A stretch of 64,000 bases of DNA from Pantoea sp. GD03673 (lineage in GTDB: Bacteria > Pseudomonadota > Gammaproteobacteria > Enterobacterales > Enterobacteriaceae): contig NZ_JAOCKJ010000008.1 of NCBI RefSeq assembly GCF_029844725.1, forward strand, positions 180,526 through 244,525, written 5' to 3'. A program made the translations under genes and the position numbers. Positions within the stretch are counted from its first letter, which is position 1; each line of letters begins with the position of its first letter. The notes below the pieces were generated by a model. That model saw only the letters and a list, made by a program, of their open reading frames with translations. It was not told the DNA's origin and searched no databases. Positions 10,456 through 18,087 of this stretch are shown here, one piece after another.

Positions 10456-11485
10456 TCAATTCTGAAATACTTGTGCACCCACAACTTGGTTGCGCCCTTG
10501 TCTTTTTGCCTGGTAGAGCGCGCTGTCCGCCTGCTGCATCACCTGCTCGACAGAGTGCAAACGGGGGTCAAGGAGAGCCTCCCCCCATGCTGGCGCTATA
10601 GCTGATCGACACCTCTCCACACACCACCGCTGTCGCCGCAGTGTCCTGACGAAATCGCTCCGCCCATACTTGGGCGTCTTCTATCGATGCCGCTTCCAAC
10701 AACACAGCGAATTCCTCCCCCCCAATCCGGGCAGCCATGTCGGTTGCGCGAACATGTTCCCTCAACCGTGAAGCAAAGTGCTTGAGCACCTCATCGCTGC
10801 ATCCGTGTCCATAGGTGTCATTGATACGCTTGAAGTGATCGATGTCGCAGAGCACAAGTGCTGCTTGTATCTCGGTGCTGCGTTTGAGGCGCTCCCATTC
10901 CAGCTGTAATCGTTCGTTAAAAGCCCGCCGGTTCGACAAGCCGGTCAAGGGGTCGGTGATCGCCATACGCAGCAACTGCTGCTCCATTTCCTTGCGAGAA
11001 GAGATGTCGAGCAGAGTGCCGACTATCAGTTGCCTGCCCGCGCCACCCAGCCAACGGCCGCGATCCAGCACCCAAATCCAAACGCCAGATCGATGACGAA
11101 CGCGGTACTCGCACTCCAATCGCTCCGACGGGTTTTCTTGGTAAGCGCGCACCTTTGCCAGAGCGACCGGCAAATCCTCCGGGTGAGTACGCGCTTGCCA
11201 TGCGGCATGGGTGGCGCCAACCTCCTCGTCGGAGGTCAAGCCGAACATCGCCAGACTGCGGGCAGAAAGCCTGAAGCTGTCGGTAGCGATATCCCACTCC
11301 CAGAATCCCAGCCCTGCGCCCTCCAGGGCGATGGCGATCCGTTCCTTGTCATCGATTTGCGCTTGTTGGCGATGCTTCAGCTCGTCACGCCTCTGGCGAT
11401 TGGTACGAACAAAACGCCATAGCGCAACCGCCATGCCAATATTGGCAAGTAGCGACACCATCAGTCAAATGGTCGGCCCGTTCAT
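10456..11485 (-). pseudogene. PAS-GGDEF diguanylate cyclase with two lesions
   Basis: The likely original ATG (11485) overlaps the antiporter stop as ATGA, but codon 7 is TGA where TGG (Trp) would fit. An ATG two codons later (11461) could restart translation. From there the protein has a membrane segment, a PAS domain (about residues 40-155) and a GGDEF domain with the active motif GGEEF (247-251) that would make cyclic di-GMP. A run of six G (10581-10586) then shifts the frame and ends the protein after 297 residues. Removing one G restores ...LDPRLHSVEQVMQQADSAL... up to a TGA at 10456. The truncated form lacks the last conserved GGDEF helices and is probably inactive. Confidence 0.8.
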
Positions 11486-13188
11486 GGTCTATCCCCACCT
11501 GACTCACTGAGTGTCTGCCGTAATTCCTCGATCCGGTGGTCGACTTGGTCGGCGTTGATGCCCAACATCAACAGTACCTGCTCGGCCAGTCCCAGTCCCG
11601 CAGCCAGGTACAACGGGTACAGTCTGACATTGGGCAGATTACGCAAAAGCTGGGCATCCGTTACGCGCTCAGTGGCCACCACCACGGACAAGCTCAGGCG
11701 GCGGTCGAGAACCGCCTGAGCGATACGCAGGGCCGTCTGCGGACGGGCAAACGTCAGCACCACCAGGCGGGCATGGGCCAATCCGGCGGCGGCCAGGGTG
11801 TCGAGCCGACTGGCATCGCCATACGACACCGGCGCCCCCATCGCACGCCCCGCTTCGACCCGTTGGCGGTCCGATTCCAGCAGCAAATGCGGTATGCCTG
11901 CCAGGCGCAGCGTTCGGCTCAGCAGCAGCCCGACGTCATCCGCCCCACAGATGATCACATGGTCGCGTAACGACCGCGCCCGCTCGGCGACTTCGCCTTC
12001 TTCGGCCTGCGGTGGCTGACCGAGTGCGCCCGAGCGGCTGAAAGCCCGCGCCCATCGGTCATGGTGTCGGATCAGGAGCGGTGCCAACCCCATGCTCAAC
12101 ACCAGCGCCACCAGCATCGGTTGCACCATGGTGGCGGCGATCAGGTGCTGCTGCATGACCATGCCCAGGAGCAGCAGCGCAAACTCGCCGCCATGACCCA
12201 GCACGATGCCTGCGCGCCAGGCGTCGAGCGCCGACAGGCGGGTTGCGCGCAGCGCCAGAAAGTTCAGCCCCATCTTGAGAGGCACCAAGGCCAACAGCCA
12301 ACCCAGTACCGCCAGCGGTGCGGCCACGATCTGCGCGGTGTCCAGCTGCAGGCCAATGGTCACGAAGAACAGGCCCGACAGCACATCACGAAAGGGCTTG
12401 AGGTGGCTTTCCATGTGGTGCCGGAAGTCGCTCTCGCCCAGGACCATGCCGGCGAGAAAGGCCCCCAGGGCGGCGGATACGCCGACGGCGTGTGCAGCAG
12501 CGGCTGCCGCCACGACCACGCACAAGGAGACCAGCACGAAGGATTCTTCGTGGCCCTGCCGCGCCACCCAGCCCAGCAGGCCATGCAACAGACGACGCGA
12601 GGCAACCGCCGCTGCCGCGAACAACACCAGCACGCCCAACACTTCGAGCAGCACGCTCTCGATCTTCGGCGAGTCGCCGCGCGCCCAGATCGCCAGCAGG
12701 GCCAGCAGGGGCACGCTGGCCAGGTCCTGAAAGACCAGCACGGCGATGGCACTGCGGCCGTGGCGGGTGGTGAGCTCGCCTTGGTCGGCCAGCTGTCGGC
12801 TGACCAGCGCCGTGGACGACATGGCCGCTGCGGCGCCGAGCAGTGCAGCGCTCTGAGCTGGCTGACCCAACCCGATCAGCACCAGGGTCAGTGGCGCGGC
12901 CACGACGACCATCTGCAAGCTGCCGGACGCCAGTACGGTCTTGCGAGTGAGCCAGAAGTGCCCCAGCGAGAATTCCAGTCCGACCATGAACAGCAGCAGG
13001 GCCACACCCAGTTCGGATATGAAAGTCAACGCCTCTCCCGGCGCGATCACACCGCTGACCGAGGGGCCCAGCAAGGCGCCGACGGCGAGGTAACCCAGCA
13101 AGGCGGGTACTCTGAACGCCGCCGTCGCCACCACCGCGAGGCTGCACGCCGCCAGCAGGATCAGGGTAGTGCCGAGCAAATCCTGCAT
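11482..13188 (-). CDS. kefB: KefB/KefC-type K+/H+ antiporter
   Basis: A 568-residue inner-membrane protein of the CPA2 family. The first roughly 380 residues contain about twelve hydrophobic segments with the transport-domain motifs (LFMVGLEF, FQDLASVP, GHGGEFALLLLG). A cytoplasmic Rossmann-like RCK domain (VIICGADDVG onward, about residues 415-540) follows. Relatives export potassium and acidify the cytoplasm during electrophile stress. It is the usual kef gene of the heat-resistance locus. Three bases separate it from the thioredoxin gene, and its stop overlaps the next start. Confidence 0.93.
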   Translation of the reverse strand: MQDLLGTTLILLAACSLAVVATAAFRVPALLGYLAVGALLGPSVSGVIAPGEALTFISELGVALLLFMVGLEFSLGHFWLTRKTVLASGSLQMVVVAAPLTLVLIGLGQPAQSAALLGAAAAMSSTALVSRQLADQGELTTRHGRSAIAVLVFQDLASVPLLALLAIWARGDSPKIESVLLEVLGVLVLFAAAAVASRRLLHGLLGWVARQGHEESFVLVSLCVVVAAAAAAHAVGVSAALGAFLAGMVLGESDFRHHMESHLKPFRDVLSGLFFVTIGLQLDTAQIVAAPLAVLGWLLALVPLKMGLNFLALRATRLSALDAWRAGIVLGHGGEFALLLLGMVMQQHLIAATMVQPMLVALVLSMGLAPLLIRHHDRWARAFSRSGALGQPPQAEEGEVAERARSLRDHVIICGADDVGLLLSRTLRLAGIPHLLLESDRQRVEAGRAMGAPVSYGDASRLDTLAAAGLAHARLVVLTFARPQTALRIAQAVLDRRLSLSVVVATERVTDAQLLRNLPNVRLYPLYLAAGLGLAEQVLLMLGINADQVDHRIEELRQTLSESGGDRP

Positions 13189-13191
13189 CGG

Positions 13192-13632
13192 TCAGCGTCC
13201 CACCTGTGCAGAGGCCCAGCGCACGATGTCCTGCGAGCCCATGGCGCCTGCCTGGCGGGCGATCTCACGTCCGCCCTGGAACAGGGCGAGCGTCGGAATG
13301 CTGCGGATACCGAACTGCGCGGCCAGGTGGGGCTCAGCCTCGGTGTTCACCTTTGCCAGCCTGATCCCGGGTTCGAGCTGGCGCGCGGCTTGTTGAAACT
13401 GCGGCGCCATCATCTTGCACGGCCCGCACCAGGGCGCCCAGAAATCGACCAGCAGCGGCAGATCGCTGCGCTCCACGTGGTGCGAGAACGTCGCCGTCGT
13501 CAACTCGATGGGCTCGCCGGTGAACAAGGGCTGCTGGCAGCGGCCGCAGTTGGGACGATCCGCGAGCTTGGCGGCCGGCACGCTGTTGATGGACTGGCAA
13601 TGTGGGCAGACGATGTGGAGTTCATTTTTCAT
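13192..13632 (-). CDS. trx: Thioredoxin, TrxC-like with zinc finger
   Basis: A 146-residue thioredoxin 2-type protein that reduces disulphides in cytoplasmic proteins. An N-terminal zinc-binding module (CPHC at about 9-12 and CGRC at 29-32) precedes a thioredoxin fold with active site WCGPC and the cis-proline loop SIPT. The same arrangement occurs in E. coli TrxC, which answers oxidative stress. It overlaps the preceding gene by 11 bp, suggesting coupled translation. Confidence 0.95.
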   Translation of the reverse strand: MKNELHIVCPHCQSINSVPAAKLADRPNCGRCQQPLFTGEPIELTTATFSHHVERSDLPLLVDFWAPWCGPCKMMAPQFQQAARQLEPGIRLAKVNTEAEPHLAAQFGIRSIPTLALFQGGREIARQAGAMGSQDIVRWASAQVGR

Positions 13633-14767
13633 GGTTCGCTTCCTTGGACTGCGGTGAGGTTGCCTCGCTTCGGATCACCGACATCGCCGACCAATTTACG
13701 CCTTTGATCCAATCGTTCCCGTCTTCGCTCACGCCGGCATCTTCCACGTGAGCCGCAATGAAGGCTTCGGCTTGAATGAGCCCCGCTCTGACAGCATCTA
13801 TCTTATTAGGCATCCGCAGGATTTCAGCAGCGCAGCCTGCATCCAGCCCATCCACCCGGATAAGCAGAAAAATGCGGCGCCACAAGTGCGGCATACCCTT
13901 CATCAGGTCGAATGCAAATGCGAATTCGCTCGATCTGTCACCAATTTCCTCCTGTTCGGCGATTGCTGCTGGGTCGGGAAGCCGACTATCAGCCATGACG
14001 TCGGCCAGGCTGAGTGCGTCATCAGGCTGATAAAACTCGTAGAACTCTTCCTCTACCATGGCCTCCGCCATGTCCTGCGCATCCGCTTCGACCGGCGCAT
14101 CCAGCGAAACGGCCTCGCCATATTGCCGGCTGTTTGCCACTTCGCGATCAATGACGGCAAAAAGATGTTTCAAAAGATCGAGGTAAGCGGCATTTTCTTC
14201 TGGAACGGATGTCCATACCGATTCAGCCAGAGCAATCGCTTCGTCCACCACGTCGTGCAGCGTCGGATAATCGCGAGGCAAATCACCGGCGGCATGCAGA
14301 TAAGCCAACTCGCGTTGCGCAACGGCCTCAACCTTCGGCAGCAGCGTCTCGATTATCCCGCGTGCTTGCTGGACGACAGAGGCAGGTTGAGTGTCGATCC
14401 GCGCCTTGAGCTCGCGCAAGCGTTCACGACGCGCCTTACGCTTGATTTGATCCTGAGCGCTCAGCCGATCAAAGTGCTTCTTGGCCTGCCGGAACAACGC
14501 CTGCGCTAGCATGTGCGCGAGAGGCGTCAGATCGTTATGCGATGCAGTGACGCTGACGATTTTTTTGCCCGGCAAGTGCATGTGGCCACTGGCCGTTAAG
14601 CGAGATCCTTTTTTCGCGCGTTCGAGGACGATTTGAAGACGTACCGAATCTTCGGAGCGCTTTTCGATCAGCGGCTTGAGAGCGGGTTCAACCGCTTTTT
14701 CTACAGACATTCGCCAAGGTTCATGAAATTCTTTTTCGACGAGTCGATAGCTATATTGTATACGCAT
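13622..14767 (-). CDS. Uncharacterised protein, hibernation-factor-like N-terminus
   Basis: A 381-residue soluble protein found in this position in stress-tolerance loci but without a known function. Residues 1-110 look like the ribosome-hibernation (HPF/RaiA) fold: strand-helix-strand order, a basic DSVRLQIVLERAKKGSRL stretch and a terminal helix ending in many Lys/Arg. The middle (about 120-280) is helical and turns acidic. Residues about 300-355 (PHLWRRIFLLIRVDGLDAGCAAEILRM...) resemble sigma-70 region 4, a helix-turn-helix. Both resemblances come from reading the sequence, not a search. The ATG at 14767 has an AGGG site; the trx start lies inside its 3' end. Confidence 0.7.
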   Translation of the reverse strand: MRIQYSYRLVEKEFHEPWRMSVEKAVEPALKPLIEKRSEDSVRLQIVLERAKKGSRLTASGHMHLPGKKIVSVTASHNDLTPLAHMLAQALFRQAKKHFDRLSAQDQIKRKARRERLRELKARIDTQPASVVQQARGIIETLLPKVEAVAQRELAYLHAAGDLPRDYPTLHDVVDEAIALAESVWTSVPEENAAYLDLLKHLFAVIDREVANSRQYGEAVSLDAPVEADAQDMAEAMVEEEFYEFYQPDDALSLADVMADSRLPDPAAIAEQEEIGDRSSEFAFAFDLMKGMPHLWRRIFLLIRVDGLDAGCAAEILRMPNKIDAVRAGLIQAEAFIAAHVEDAGVSEDGNDWIKGVNWSAMSVIRSEATSPQSKEANHEK

Positions 14768-14865
14768 GCTCAAGCCCTTTAGGGTTGTCCGCCCAGGTGA
14801 GTGGACCCGGGTGATTGGATATGTTGATTTTCAAAGATGATCTTACGGTTTGGTTTTTCACGCCC

Positions 14866-15477
14866 TTACCGCTGACGCGCTTTGCGCAAACGCCAACTAA
14901 GAAGCAAAAGAGTCATACCGAAGATCGCAGCATGGAAACCCAATACCCAGCCCGCGGCCAGAAATGATTCGATCGGGCGGGTAAAAAACATCCATAGGAT
15001 GATCGCACCGAGGAGCACGGAAAGCAGCCCGCTGAGGGCAAGCCAGATCTCGCCCTTGATTTCCCGGCGCAGACGAACGGCGGCGGATATCTCCAGCATA
15101 CCGGTGAAAATTGCCCAGAATGCCACGCTTACCCACAAGAAATAGGCCAACGCCAAAGTGGCAGCCAGAGGGGCAACTACCACAACGACACCGGTGAGTA
15201 TGCCGACGATGCCGCTGAACAACAGCCAGCCCCAGCGCTGCTTTTGCCGCATTTGCCGCACCGCTGCAACCAGGTTGAACGCACCATTGACCAAAGAAAA
15301 TGCGCCGAACACTATCGTCATGGCGAACAAAGCCGAGTGTGGCATCCAGAATGCGAGGACTGCAAAAATCAACGCGAATATGCCGCGCAGCGCAAACAAC
15401 CACCAATTTTGGGTCAGTGAACACACGGCATCGGCAGGGTTATCCGCATTCGAATCGGCGATGGTATTTGCATTCAT
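14866..15477 (-). CDS. hdeD: HdeD-family acid-resistance membrane protein
   Basis: A 203-residue inner-membrane protein with six hydrophobic segments, arranged as the three pairs typical of HdeD. E. coli HdeD contributes to acid resistance at high cell density; its mechanism is unknown. An N-terminal hydrophilic extension of about 25 residues precedes the first helix. It follows yfdX2 by 85 bp with a strong stem-loop between. Confidence 0.92.
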   Translation of the reverse strand: MNANTIADSNADNPADAVCSLTQNWWLFALRGIFALIFAVLAFWMPHSALFAMTIVFGAFSLVNGAFNLVAAVRQMRQKQRWGWLLFSGIVGILTGVVVVVAPLAATLALAYFLWVSVAFWAIFTGMLEISAAVRLRREIKGEIWLALSGLLSVLLGAIILWMFFTRPIESFLAAGWVLGFHAAIFGMTLLLLSWRLRKARQR

Positions 15478-15529
15478 GCGATATCTCCTTGATGGATCAT
15501 GAGATCAGGAAAATCAAGCCTTCATGGCG

Positions 15530-15556
15530 AAGAGAGGGGCTATTCGCCCCTCTCTT
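15530..15556 (-). other. Strong stem-loop behind yfdX2
   Basis: A perfect 11-bp inverted repeat (15530-15540 with 15546-15556, 5-nt loop) starts 6 bp beyond the yfdX2 stop codon. There is no real T run, so mRNA end protection or partial termination is likelier than full termination. Confidence 0.65.
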
Positions 15557-15562
15557 GCGGTT

Positions 15563-16450
15563 TTAGAACAGCTTTGACAGTCTCGCCTTGATTTCATCGA
15601 GCCAGCCTTTTCCGCTCCCGCCTCCGGCCGTCTTTTCCTTGACTTTCTTGAGTTCAGAGTACAGGGGCTCAAAGTCCTTCTTTTTGCCATAGCCCAGCAG
15701 TTCTGCCATTTCCAACTGCTGCCGGGCTTCGTTTAACAAGTCCTGCAGGCGTTCACCGGACGCCTCGCTGCGCTGGCCATCTTCTGTCAAGGTCTCGGCG
15801 CGCTTGACGAGCAGTTTGGCGCGCAGGATGGGCAGCGGGATGACGCTGAGTGTCTCGACGAGCGTGCCGAGCGCCAACTGCAGCGCGGCCTTGGCCTCTT
15901 CGATCTTGCCCTGATCGATCAGCGGCACGACGGATTTCACGGCTGCCGGGTAAGTCGCCAGAGGGATGTTGGTGACCGCAATCACGATTTCGCTGGCCAG
16001 CAATGCCAACACGCGACGAGCGCGTTGCACCTCGCCATGTTTGAGGGCATCCAGCGCCTCGTCAGTCATCGCCTCAACGGTTTCCGTGTTGGCGAACAAG
16101 TCGTGCACGATGGTGCGCACATCAACGGGGGCCAGGGCGAGCGTGGGTTCGCGTGCAACGATCAGCTCCAGCTTTCCCGTCACTTCGGCCAGCGTTGCCA
16201 GTGCTCGCGCGGATTCTTTTTCGTCCAGGGCCGCCAGCGCTGATTTGGTCAGCGCCAAGGCCGAGACGGCCTCATCGAGGACTTGTTTACGTTTGTCTGC
16301 CGCTTGCGAGTCCGTTTCCTTCTGAACCTCAGGCTGTACCTCCGTGACGACTTCAGGCTTGGGCTCTGGTCTGGCAGGAAGGCTGCTTACCGCGGCCTGT
16401 TCGTTCGTGCCTTCGTTGATCGCGTTGGGATTCGATGTTTGCTCATTCAT
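15563..16450 (-). CDS. yfdX2: YfdX-family protein, copy 2 (no signal peptide)
   Basis: A 295-residue YfdX-domain protein. The first about 60 residues are polar and low in complexity, with no secretion signal. The rest is the helical YfdX domain (from about residue 60), ending in the conserved YGKKKDFEPLYSELKKVKEKT segment and a short tail GKGWLDEIKARLSKLF. YfdX proteins are linked to acid and antibiotic stress and may act as chaperones, but the activity is not settled. Together with the exported copy upstream it forms a pair found in all complete heat-resistance loci. Confidence 0.9.
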   Translation of the reverse strand: MNEQTSNPNAINEGTNEQAAVSSLPARPEPKPEVVTEVQPEVQKETDSQAADKRKQVLDEAVSALALTKSALAALDEKESARALATLAEVTGKLELIVAREPTLALAPVDVRTIVHDLFANTETVEAMTDEALDALKHGEVQRARRVLALLASEIVIAVTNIPLATYPAAVKSVVPLIDQGKIEEAKAALQLALGTLVETLSVIPLPILRAKLLVKRAETLTEDGQRSEASGERLQDLLNEARQQLEMAELLGYGKKKDFEPLYSELKKVKEKTAGGGSGKGWLDEIKARLSKLF

Positions 16451-16494
16451 GGTGATATGCCTCGTATGAGATAGTGAAAATAGGGGAATCTATT

Positions 16495-16543
16495 GGGGCC
16501 GACTGCGAATATCGCGAGACTGACCGATGGAGCAGTCGGCCCC
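16495..16543 (-). other. Long stem-loop behind yfdX1
   Basis: A 12-bp perfect inverted repeat (16495-16506 with 16532-16543) encloses a 25-nt loop and starts 9 bp past the yfdX1 stop. A GCGA...TCGC half-palindrome lies within the structure. It has no T tail and probably protects or partitions the message. Confidence 0.6.
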
Positions 16544-16552
16544 TTCATCACC

Positions 16553-17461
16553 TCAAAACAGCTTTTGGATGCGCGTCTTCAACTCGTCGAACCATCCATT
16601 GCCGCTTTTGCCACCAGCCGACTTTTGCTCAATGGACTTCACCTGATCGAAGATGGGTTTGAAGTCCTCCTTCTTGCCATAACCCAGGATTTGCGCCAGC
16701 TCGATCTCCGTGCGCACGGACGACAGCAAGGTGCTGAGCTCCTCGTTCTGCTTGGCATCGCGCTTGTCAGTCTCGGCCAGCTTTTCAGCTTTTGCTATCG
16801 TGGCCTCGGCCCGTAGCACGGGCAGAGGGAGTACAACTTGGATGACCACCAGCGTGTTCAGTGCTCGGGCGAGCTCTGCTTTGGCTTCGTCGATCTTGCC
16901 GCTGTCGACGAGCCGTGCAGCCGACTTGATCGCTGCCGGGTACGTTGCCATGGGCAGGTTGTCGGTTTCGATCACGATTTCGCTGGCCAGATTGGCAACG
17001 ATGGGCCGGGCCTTTTGCACCTCGCCATCACCCAACAACTCCCGAGACAACTTGACCGCTTTCTTTACCGATTCCACGTTGGCGTGGATATCATGGGTGA
17101 TGACGCGTACATCGACCGGCGCCAAAGCAAGTTTGGCGTCGCGTGCCAATACCAGTTCCAGCTTTCCGGTGGCCAGTTCCAGCGCAGCGAGCGCCTCCTT
17201 GGTCTTATTTGCATCAAGGAGGGTCAAAGCCTCCTGGGTCTTGGTGAGCGCCGTGATGGCGTCCTGAGTGAGCTCGGAACGCTTTTTTTCGGCTTCCTGG
17301 GCGGCCTTGTCGTCTACTTGTGGCTGCGCCGCCTTGGGTGCGACAGAGGGCGCTGCAGCGCTTGGACTTGCCGCCGATTGGGCCAAAACCGGTCCACTCA
17401 GTCCGATGCAGACCGCCAGGGCAAGTGCGGAACGGATGTATTGGGGCTGTTTGATATTCAT
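16553..17461 (-). CDS. yfdX1: YfdX-family protein, copy 1 (exported)
   Basis: A 302-residue protein beginning MNIKQPQYIRSALAL, with a Sec signal peptide likely cut after VLA-Q. An Ala/Pro-rich linker (about 25-50) leads into the helical YfdX domain, which shares its tail (YGKKEDFKPIFDQVKSIEQK, GNGWFDELKTRIQKLF) with copy 2. The product should be periplasmic. The ATG at 17461 follows GGAG by 9 nt; a TTG five codons earlier is the less likely start. It sits only 21 bp behind the Hsp20 gene. Confidence 0.9.
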   Translation of the reverse strand: MNIKQPQYIRSALALAVCIGLSGPVLAQSAASPSAAAPSVAPKAAQPQVDDKAAQEAEKKRSELTQDAITALTKTQEALTLLDANKTKEALAALELATGKLELVLARDAKLALAPVDVRVITHDIHANVESVKKAVKLSRELLGDGEVQKARPIVANLASEIVIETDNLPMATYPAAIKSAARLVDSGKIDEAKAELARALNTLVVIQVVLPLPVLRAEATIAKAEKLAETDKRDAKQNEELSTLLSSVRTEIELAQILGYGKKEDFKPIFDQVKSIEQKSAGGKSGNGWFDELKTRIQKLF

Positions 17462-17482
17462 GATGTTGGACTCCAATTGAAG

Positions 17483-17941
17483 TTAATTGACTGAAATTTC
17501 AATCTGCTTCGGCTTGGCTTGCTCGGCCTTGACAAGCCGCACTTCCAGCACGCCGTCTTTCATCGAAGCCGTCACCTTGGTCGGATCAACGTTGTCAGGT
17601 AAGACAAAGCTGCGCACAAAGCGGCCATACGCACGTTCGATGCGGTGGAATTTCTTGCCCTGCTCCTCTTTTTCCAGTTTGCGCTCGCCGCTGATGGTGA
17701 GTACGCCGTTTTCCGCGCTGACGCGCACGGCATCCTTGGGGACCTCCGGCAGATCCAGCTTGAGGAGGAATGCGTTCTCATCCTCGCTGATGTCCACCAT
17801 TGGTGCCCAGTCCGCCGTGGTCATGGCTTCGTTGCCGGTACGGGCGCCCTGTCGCTGGGGGGGCCGTCCCAACATCGTCGCCAGGCGGTTTTGCAATTCA
17901 TCCAGTTCCCGGAAGGGGTCCCACGGAGTCAATGCAGACAT
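17483..17941 (-). CDS. hsp20: Small heat-shock protein Hsp20 (second copy)
   Basis: A 152-residue alpha-crystallin-type holdase that keeps unfolding proteins soluble during heat stress. The N-terminal arm MSALTPWDPFRELDELQNRL precedes an alpha-crystallin domain of about 90 residues, with the A-x-x-x-n-GVL motif (ASMKDGVLEV) near the end. The ATG at 17941 has an AGGAG site 6 nt upstream; an ORF extension to 18004 is not needed. It follows clpK by 146 bp. Such proteins hand substrates to ClpB/ClpK-type disaggregases. Confidence 0.95.
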   Translation of the reverse strand: MSALTPWDPFRELDELQNRLATMLGRPPQRQGARTGNEAMTTADWAPMVDISEDENAFLLKLDLPEVPKDAVRVSAENGVLTISGERKLEKEEQGKKFHRIERAYGRFVRSFVLPDNVDPTKVTASMKDGVLEVRLVKAEQAKPKQIEISVN

Positions 17942-18087
17942 ATCGGTTCTCCTTGAACAATGCCGGCGAATTGGATGACGCACCGAACAGAGCCGCCGGC
18001 GCACTCTGAATAGCGCCTGCTACTTTTCGTTTCCATCAAGAACAAGTCCTTGGGTCAATTGAAGGATCACGACAGCCTCCCCATGAC

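Noticed and set aside
12061..13707. Long rightward frame opposite the antiporter and thioredoxin genes
   Set aside because: It is a high-GC shadow: Gln/Arg/His-rich, no domain, and the opposite strand carries two clear genes.
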